11,464 bases of DNA from Sva-07 sp964651825 (GTDB lineage: Bacteria; Actinomycetota; Acidimicrobiia; Acidimicrobiales; Ilumatobacteraceae): assembly GCA_964651825.1 (NCBI GenBank), contig CAZYWK010000107.1, positions 1 to 11,464 on the forward strand, given 5' to 3'. Below, piece after piece: positions 7,856 to 11,464 of this stretch; the first letter of the stretch is position 1, and each line of letters opens with the position of its first letter. The position numbers and the translations under genes are program-made. The notes beneath the pieces were generated by a model. The model was not told the origin of the DNA, made no database searches, and saw nothing but the letters and a program-made list of their open reading frames with translations.

Positions 7856-8616
7856 AACCGGATCCCCCCGGCCTCGGGCACGGTCGCCACGAGCGGTGGA
7901 TCGGTCTCGACGACGATCTCGTCGCCGGTCGCGGCCTTCACGAGGAACCGGCCGGTGGTGTCGACGATCGAGGCGCCGACCGGGGAGCGGACCACGACAC
8001 CAGCGGCCGCTGGGTCGAGCACCTCGCCCGCCACCCGGCGGCTCTGCTCGAACCCGTTGGAACCGATGCGGCCGAAACGGGTCTCGATCCCTTCGACCGG
8101 TGGACCCGCCGGACGCTCGATGCCGAGGTCGAACTGGGTGCTGACCACCATGTTGATCCCCGGCTTCACCTGCCCCTCGAGCGCCTTGAACACGTCCATG
8201 TGATCTTCACCGGCTTTGGCCATGGTGAGCACGGGCGCGTCGAGCGCGTCGAATTCGGCACTCAGGAATTCTCGGCCGATCACGCCGCTCGCGAGCAGGG
8301 CGCGGATCAACCCGGCGAGCAGCGCCCGCTCGTCGCCGTGGTTGCTGGTCCATGCCGTGACGACATAGCGCAGCTCCAGTACCGGCGGCGGCGTTTCGTT
8401 GAACTTCGTGCCTCCGCGCTCGACGACGCGCCGGCCCGTCTGGGCCCGCGTGGACGACCGGCGGATGTCCCAGAGGAAACAGTTGACCGTCGGCCGAGTG
8501 AGCTTGGCACTCCACTCACGATCCGGCGGTTCGAACGACACGTCGATGTCGGTCGCGCTGAGCGGGACGGTCGCCCGGAAGAATGCTTCCAGGCTCTCGT
8601 CGATCTGCTCCAGCAC
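7852..8616 (-). CDS. DUF4255 / Pvc16 N-terminal domain protein, contractile injection system tail terminator family
   Basis: This 254-residue protein begins at a GTG with a perfect GGAGG Shine-Dalgarno 6 nt upstream. An in-frame start farther up would add 14 residues but has no such site. Residues 1-170 match the DUF4255 pattern as I know it: an N-terminal helix (LEQIDESLEAFF), a strand with D-V-S-F-E-P-P (25-31), the R-P-T-V-N-C-F-L-W-D-I-R segment (41-52) where the family usually has PTVNLFLYDI, a P-P-V-L-E-L-R-Y-V-V-T-A-W strand (77-89) and a helical L-L-A-G-L-I-R-A-L segment (99-107). Pvc16/Afp16-type proteins cap the tube and sheath of phage-tail-like contractile injection particles. Residues about 195-250 add a beta-rich tail that resembles a short regulatory-like domain. 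It is the first gene of the operon and overlaps the next gene by 4 nt. Family assignment is firm; the particle genes themselves are not in this window. Confidence 0.9.
   Translation of the reverse strand: MLEQIDESLEAFFRATVPLSATDIDVSFEPPDREWSAKLTRPTVNCFLWDIRRSSTRAQTGRRVVERGGTKFNETPPPVLELRYVVTAWTSNHGDERALLAGLIRALLASGVIGREFLSAEFDALDAPVLTMAKAGEDHMDVFKALEGQVKPGINMVVSTQFDLGIERPAGPPVEGIETRFGRIGSNGFEQSRRVAGEVLDPAAAGVVVRSPVGASIVDTTGRFLVKAATGDEIVVETDPPLVATVPEAGGIRL
7864..7869 (-). promoter_or_regulatory. G-rich ribosome binding site inside the end of the DUF4255 gene
   Basis: A run of six G on the minus strand lies 8 nt before the GTG of the first membrane protein, inside the coding sequence of the preceding gene. 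With the 4-nt overlap it suits re-initiation by terminating ribosomes. Confidence 0.5.
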
Positions 8617-8622
8617 GTCCGT

Positions 8623-8627
8623 CCTCC
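8623..8627 (-). promoter_or_regulatory. Shine-Dalgarno GGAGG that fixes the DUF4255 start
   Basis: On the minus strand GGAGG lies 6 nt before the GTG at 8616. This is the strongest ribosome binding site seen in the window and decides for the shorter protein start. Confidence 0.85.
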
Positions 8628-8645
8628 ATGTGGTTCCATGTGGTT
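8626..8645. repeat. Perfect 10-bp tandem repeat before the DUF4255 ribosome binding site
   Basis: Two adjacent copies of CCATGTGGTT (plus strand), AACCACATGG on the sense strand, lie at 8626-8635 and 8636-8645. The copy nearer the gene overlaps the GGAGG ribosome binding site by 2 bp, so it lies in the 5' leader of the operon. It could be an operator or a slippage duplication. Confidence 0.9.
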
Positions 8646-8670
8646 CGCGCCCGTCCACCCGGGCGTCTGA

Positions 8671-8676
8671 ATGCTA
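8671..8676 (-). promoter_or_regulatory. Possible -10 element of the DUF4255 operon
   Basis: TAGCAT on the minus strand fits the TANNNT pattern of a sigma-70-type -10 box and lies about 55 nt before the GTG start. No convincing -35 box is seen at normal spacing, so this is weak. Confidence 0.22.
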
Positions 8677-8726
8677 TCTCACTCACCATGTCCGAAGGGC
8701 TCCCGTGCGAGCAACTTCTGGACCGG

Positions 8727-8732
8727 TACAGT
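8727..8732 (+). promoter_or_regulatory. Possible -10 element of the lipoprotein gene
   Basis: TACAGT fits TANNNT and lies about 50 nt before the TTG used for the lipoprotein call. Transcription would begin near 8738-8741, close to the first in-frame codons after an upstream stop. No clear -35 box is seen. Confidence 0.25.
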
Positions 8733-8782
8733 GACCCGCCATCGGCACCCGGAGCGGATCTCGACGAGCGGCGCGACTGCTC

Positions 8783-9223
8783 TTGTGCACCATGCTGCCT
8801 GCGGCGTTTCTGGCGGCCTGTTCCGACGACGACGACTCGCCCGTGGTCGACCTCGAACCGCAAACGGTCGGCGTCTGTCTCGAGTTCCCCGACGACGTCG
8901 GCCCCGAGATCACCGAGCTGCCCGAGATCGACTGCGCCGAGCCGCACACGCACGAGATCATCGCCATCGTCGAGGCTGGGGACGAGGACGATGGTGACGT
9001 CTATCCGGGCTTCGAGGCGCTCGAGACCGACGCCCAGGCGAAGTGCCTCGCCGCGTTCGAGCCCTACGTCGGCATCAACCCGTTCGACTCCGAGCTGTTC
9101 ACGTCGTGGCTCGTACCCACGCTCACCAGCTGGGACCGCGAAGGCGACCGCCAGATCGTGTGCGTCGTCGGCAACACCAACGGCGCGCCCCTCGTCGGCT
9201 CCATCCGCGCCGCCGCCCGGTAA
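8783..9223 (+). CDS. Septum-formation-domain lipoprotein (start uncertain)
   Basis: From the TTG at 8783 this gives 146 residues. A hydrophobic segment ends in a lipobox L-A-A-C (residues 10-13) followed by four Asp, so the protein is probably lipid-anchored on the outer face of the cytoplasmic membrane. The mature part matches the actinobacterial septum-formation domain as I know it: G-V-C-L-E-F, D-C-A-E-P-H-T-H-E-I-I, a Y-P-G motif, A-K-C-L, then S-W-L-V-P-T and G-D-R-Q-I-V-C. Its four cysteines (32, 51, 88, 127) probably form two disulfides. The start is doubtful because the TTG lacks a Shine-Dalgarno and gives no basic n-region. The frame stays open upstream to 8735 and would supply one (RSGSRRAARLL), but contains no ATG, GTG or TTG there. 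The gene runs divergently from the DUF4255 operon and converges on nth; nothing links it functionally to either. Confidence 0.8.
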   Translation: MCTMLPAAFLAACSDDDDSPVVDLEPQTVGVCLEFPDDVGPEITELPEIDCAEPHTHEIIAIVEAGDEDDGDVYPGFEALETDAQAKCLAAFEPYVGINPFDSELFTSWLVPTLTSWDREGDRQIVCVVGNTNGAPLVGSIRAAAR

Positions 9224-9237
9224 CCCCGTTCGTCCAG

Positions 9238-9258
9238 CCCCGTCCCCGACGCACGGGG
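9238..9258. terminator. Weak hairpin between converging genes
   Basis: CCCCGT (9238-9243) and ACGGGG (9253-9258) can pair around a 9-nt loop between the lipoprotein stop at 9223 and the nth stop at 9269. It has no T-run on either side. Its position suits a two-way terminator for converging genes, but the stem is short. Confidence 0.3.
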
Positions 9259-9268
9259 TGCTGACCGG

Positions 9269-9925
9269 TCAGCGCTTGCGGGCCGGTGCCTCCATGGCGA
9301 TGCGCTTCTTGGAGGCGGCGAACGAGCAGATCGGGCACGCCGTCAGGTCGTGGCGTTGGGCCGGGCAGTACTCGCGGCCGAAGTAGATGATCTGCAGATG
9401 GCGGGCGTTCCACGTGTCCTTCGGGAACACCGCCTTGAGATCGCGCTCGGTGCGCTCGACCTTCGAGCCGTCGGTGAGCCCCCAGCGGGTGGCCAGGCGG
9501 TGGATGTGGGTGTCGACGGGGAACGCCGGCACGCCGAACGCCTGGGCCATCACGACGCTGGCGGTCTTGTGGCCGACGCCGGCGAGCGATTCGAGAAACG
9601 CCCAGTCGCCGATCACCTCGCCGCCGGCATCGATGATCTGGTTCGCCGCCAGCCAGAGGTTCTTCGCCTTGGTCGGGGCGAGGCCGACCTCGCGGATGAT
9701 GGCGAGGATCTGATCGGGGTCGAGGGAGGCCATCTTCTCGGGCGTGTCGGCCACGGCGAACAGGGCCGGGGTGACCTGGTTGACCTTCTTGTCGGTCGTC
9801 TGCGCCGAGAGCGCCACCGCGACGAGCAGCGTGTACGGGTCGACGTGATCGAGCGGGATCGGTGGGTCGGGATACAGCTCGTCGAGCACCTCGCCGATGC
9901 GGTCCGCCTTCTCCTGCCGTCGCAC
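9269..9925 (-). CDS. nth: Endonuclease III (DNA glycosylase/AP lyase) with atypical metal-binding tail
   Basis: This is a base-excision-repair enzyme that removes oxidised pyrimidines and cleaves the abasic site. With the GTG at 9925 as start it has 218 residues, against 211 in E. coli. The helix-hairpin-helix L-A-G-V-G-H-K-T-A (114-122) places the catalytic lysine at 120, and V-D-T-H-I places the catalytic aspartate at 138; both equal the E. coli numbering, which supports this start. S-A-Q-T-T-D near residue 40 is also typical. The frame is open to a GTG at 10000, which would add a 25-residue tail with a GQIVSA/GKIVSA duplication; neither start has a clear Shine-Dalgarno. The C-terminal cluster motif is odd: C187, C197 and C200 with H192 (C-x4-H-x4-C-x2-C), in place of the usual four-cysteine C-x6-C-x2-C-x5-C. 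The gene is probably transcribed from its own promoter, as 155 bp separate it from the MarR gene. Confidence 0.95.
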   Translation of the reverse strand: MRRQEKADRIGEVLDELYPDPPIPLDHVDPYTLLVAVALSAQTTDKKVNQVTPALFAVADTPEKMASLDPDQILAIIREVGLAPTKAKNLWLAANQIIDAGGEVIGDWAFLESLAGVGHKTASVVMAQAFGVPAFPVDTHIHRLATRWGLTDGSKVERTERDLKAVFPKDTWNARHLQIIYFGREYCPAQRHDLTACPICSFAASKKRIAMEAPARKR

Positions 9926-9940
9926 GCGCCGGACCGTAGC

Positions 9941-9976
9941 CGAAACGATCTTCCCGGCCGAAACGATCTGCCCGGT
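9941..9976. repeat. 18-bp imperfect tandem repeat upstream of nth
   Basis: CGAAACGATCTTCCCGGC (9941-9958) is followed directly by CGAAACGATCTGCCCGGT (9959-9976), with 16 of 18 bases identical. It lies 16 bp before the preferred nth start. If the GTG at 10000 were used it would encode a six-residue duplication. Confidence 0.85.
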
Positions 9977-9987
9977 GGTTTCCACCG
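9973..9987. promoter_or_regulatory. Perfect inverted repeat upstream of nth
   Basis: CGGTGG-TTT-CCACCG is a perfect 6-bp inverted repeat with a 3-bp centre, adjoining the tandem repeat. It may be a hairpin ending the MarR transcript (no T-run follows) or a protein binding site. Confidence 0.4.
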
Positions 9988-10031
9988 CGCCGGACCGCAC
10001 CCGCCGTTCTGTGCGGATCCAGCAACCGCCT

Positions 10032-10045
10032 GGGTCAGAGGACCC
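10032..10045 (-). terminator. Possible short hairpin downstream of the MarR gene
   Basis: GGGTC and GACCC pair around AGAG about 36 nt after the MarR stop. The stem is only 5 bp and there is no T-run, so this is weak. Confidence 0.2.
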
Positions 10046-10080
10046 GCAAAGTTCACCGAGGCAGACCGCTCGACGGGCGT

Positions 10081-10581
10081 TCAGGTGACGAAGTCGCCGG
10101 CATCGGCGCGCATCGACCGCATCAGGTCGACCAGCAGGCGCGTGTCGGCGGGCGAGGAGTCGGCGGGCACGAAGACCTCGGTGTTCACGACGTCGGTGGC
10201 GGCGAGCGCCCGTCGCCGCCCTTCGTCGGTGATCGCGGCGAGGGTCGTGCGACCGTCGGTGTCGTGGGGACGGCGCTCGACGAGCCCGTCGGCTTCGAGC
10301 CGGTCGATGGCGTTGGTCACCGAGCCGGCCTGCACCTGCAACCGCTCGCCGATCTTGCCGAGCGGAAGCGCTCCGGCACGGCTGAAGTGCAGGAGCATCA
10401 GCACCTCGTACCGCGAGAACGTGAGCCCCATGGGGCGCAGCAGCCGCTCGATCCGGTTGGCGAAGATCTGCTGCATCCGGGTGATCGAGGTGACGAGCGC
10501 CATGCCATCGGCGGCGTCGCCCCAGCCGTGGTCGACCCAGTGGGCGCGTGCCTCCTCGATCGGGTCGAGCCGCAGTGTCAT
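10081..10581 (-). CDS. MarR-family winged-helix transcriptional regulator
   Basis: From the ATG at 10581 the protein has 166 residues, a usual MarR length. A GTG at 10605 would add eight residues (MRSVRSPF); neither start has a Shine-Dalgarno. The ATG is preferred because the protein then opens with L-R-L-D-P-I-E-E-A-R, which I recall as typical of the start of actinobacterial homologues. L-T-F-S-R-Y-E-V-L-M-L-L (53-64) is the first DNA-binding-domain helix, L-P-L-G-K-I-G-E-R-L begins the helix-turn-helix (about 72-99), and S-V-T-N-A-I-D-R-L-E-A-D-G is the recognition helix. The wing carries the family D-T-D-G-R-T-T-L motif (about 107-114). Flanking helices would form the dimer. It follows the acyl-CoA mutase gene by 38 nt and is probably co-transcribed with it, so acyl-CoA or branched-chain metabolism is a possible target; its ligand cannot be told from sequence. 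Confidence 0.93.
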   Translation of the reverse strand: MTLRLDPIEEARAHWVDHGWGDAADGMALVTSITRMQQIFANRIERLLRPMGLTFSRYEVLMLLHFSRAGALPLGKIGERLQVQAGSVTNAIDRLEADGLVERRPHDTDGRTTLAAITDEGRRRALAATDVVNTEVFVPADSSPADTRLLVDLMRSMRADAGDFVT

Positions 10582-10619
10582 GAAGGGGGACCGTACCGAG
10601 CGCACGGTTCGACCGGGGC

Positions 10620-11464
10620 TCAGATCGTGGGGACCTCGACGTGGCGGCCGAACACGCCCGCCATCGTCCCCATCATCTCGCCGAGTGTGACGTAGGCGCG
10701 CGACGCCTCGATCAGGGTCGGCATGAGGTTGACCTCGGGGTCGGCCGCTTCGGCCGCCAGCTTGGCCAGCGCGGCGGCGACCGCGTCGGTGTCGCGATCG
10801 TGACGGACCGCTTCGAGCCGCTTGAGCTGGCGGGCCTCGTCCTCGTTGGTGATGCGCAGCAGCGCCATGTCGCTGTCGTCGTTGCCGTCGGTGTAGCCGT
10901 TGACGCCGACGACGATCCGCCGGTCGGTGTTGAAGCGGCGCTCGAGCTCGTAGGCCGAGTCGGCGATGCGGCCCTGGAACCAGTTCTCGTCGATGCCGGT
11001 GATCACGCCGTCGAGCAGCGAACCCCCACCGAGGCGATCGAGGTGGTCGAAGATCTCCTCGGCCTGGCGTTCCATCTCGTCGGTCAGCGCCTCGACGAAG
11101 TACGAGCCGCCGAGCGGATCGGCCACGTGGGCGACGTTGGTCTCGTTGGCGATCACCTGCTGGGTGCGCAGCGCGATGCGGGCCGCCTTCTCCGTCGGGA
11201 GCGCGAGCGCCTCGTCCATCGAGTTGGTGTGCAGCGACTGGGTGCCACCGAGCACGCCCGCGAGGGCCTCGATCGCCGTGCGCACGATGTTGACCTCGGG
11301 CTGCTGGGCGGTGAGCGACACGCCGGCGGTCTGGGTGTGGAACCGCAGCTGCATCGAGCGCTCGGACTCGGCGCCGTAGCGCTCCTTCATCCAGCGCGCC
11401 CAGATCCGGCGGGCGGCGCGGTACTTGCAGATCTCCTCGAAGAAGTCGATGTGGGCGTTGAAGA
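10620..11464 (-). CDS. Acyl-CoA mutase (methylmalonyl- or isobutyryl-CoA mutase type) large chain, N-terminus beyond right edge
   Basis: The last 280 residues are present; the frame is open to the right edge, so the start is outside. The sequence is the TIM-barrel part of the coenzyme B12-dependent mutase large chain: A-R-W-M-K-E-R-Y-G-A, the substrate-tunnel motif R-F-H-T-Q-T-A-G, Q-Q-P-E-V-N-I-V-R-T, G-G-T-Q-S-L-H-T-N-S and V-A-D-P-L-G-G-S-Y. It ends at R-H-V-E-V-P-T-I, without the C-terminal cobalamin-binding domain (no DxHxxG), so it is the split form that needs a separate B12-binding small subunit. Such enzymes carry out radical carbon-skeleton rearrangement, for example (R)-methylmalonyl-CoA to succinyl-CoA. 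T-A-G-V-S in place of T-S-G-W-S resembles IcmA-like and archaeal-type large chains. The residues that decide the substrate lie outside the window, so methylmalonyl- and isobutyryl-CoA specificity cannot be separated. Confidence 0.93.
   Translation of the reverse strand, partial: FNAHIDFFEEICKYRAARRIWARWMKERYGAESERSMQLRFHTQTAGVSLTAQQPEVNIVRTAIEALAGVLGGTQSLHTNSMDEALALPTEKAARIALRTQQVIANETNVAHVADPLGGSYFVEALTDEMERQAEEIFDHLDRLGGGSLLDGVITGIDENWFQGRIADSAYELERRFNTDRRIVVGVNGYTDGNDDSDMALLRITNEDEARQLKRLEAVRHDRDTDAVAAALAKLAAEAADPEVNLMPTLIEASRAYVTLGEMMGTMAGVFGRHVEVPTI

Noticed and set aside
5465..8203. A 912-codon open frame on the plus strand opposite the first membrane protein and part of the DUF4255 gene
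   Set aside because: It is rich in Arg, Asp, Gly and His with no recognisable domain, as expected when the antisense of a GC-rich gene happens to lack stops. The minus strand holds clear domains, start sites and gene overlaps over the same region.
9350..10690. A 446-codon plus-strand open frame opposite nth and the MarR gene
   Set aside because: Both minus-strand genes have catalytic or DNA-binding motifs that leave no doubt; the plus frame is a shadow.

Overview
The window is GC-rich, with G/C-dominated third codon positions and frequent GTG starts, as expected for an Actinomycetota chromosome. The order cannot be fixed from this sequence; an Ilumatobacter-like acidimicrobial is only a guess. 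Almost all coding capacity is on the minus strand, so genes read from right to left.

Right part (about 9269-11464). Three ordinary genes lie here: the C-terminal half of a coenzyme B12-dependent acyl-CoA mutase large chain, cut by the right edge; a MarR-family regulator just downstream; and an endonuclease III with an unusual C-terminal metal-binding motif. A plus-strand lipoprotein gene with a septum-formation-type domain (8783-9223) converges on nth.

Left part (1-8616). One minus-strand operon fills the rest. It starts with a DUF4255/Pvc16-N protein, the hallmark tail-terminator family of extracellular-type contractile injection systems (eCIS/CIS). Three large paralogous single-pass membrane proteins follow, of 721, 814 and at least 1074 residues; the last has no stop before the left edge. 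Gene junctions are very tight (GTGA overlap, 25-nt gap, ATGA overlap). Each membrane protein has two Ig-like N-terminal domains, a conserved W[FS]G[QE] / QxPxI juxtamembrane signature, one transmembrane helix with basic residues on its N-terminal side, and a long C-terminal array of carboxypeptidase-regulatory-like beta domains.

Interpretation. The predicted topology puts the Ig-like domains in the cytoplasm and the beta arrays outside. With the DUF4255 gene first in the operon, this suggests a set of proteins that tether a contractile injection particle to the membrane, comparable to the membrane protein CisA reported for Streptomyces CIS. That function is inference. No sheath, tube, baseplate or ATPase gene lies in this window; if present they should lie to the left. 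The unusual points are the threefold expansion of the membrane protein, its collinear repeat order, and the calcium-binding-loop plus Gly/Ser spacer unique to the third copy.

No stretch over 300 bases lacks a gene. No tRNA, rRNA, CRISPR array or insertion sequence was seen.
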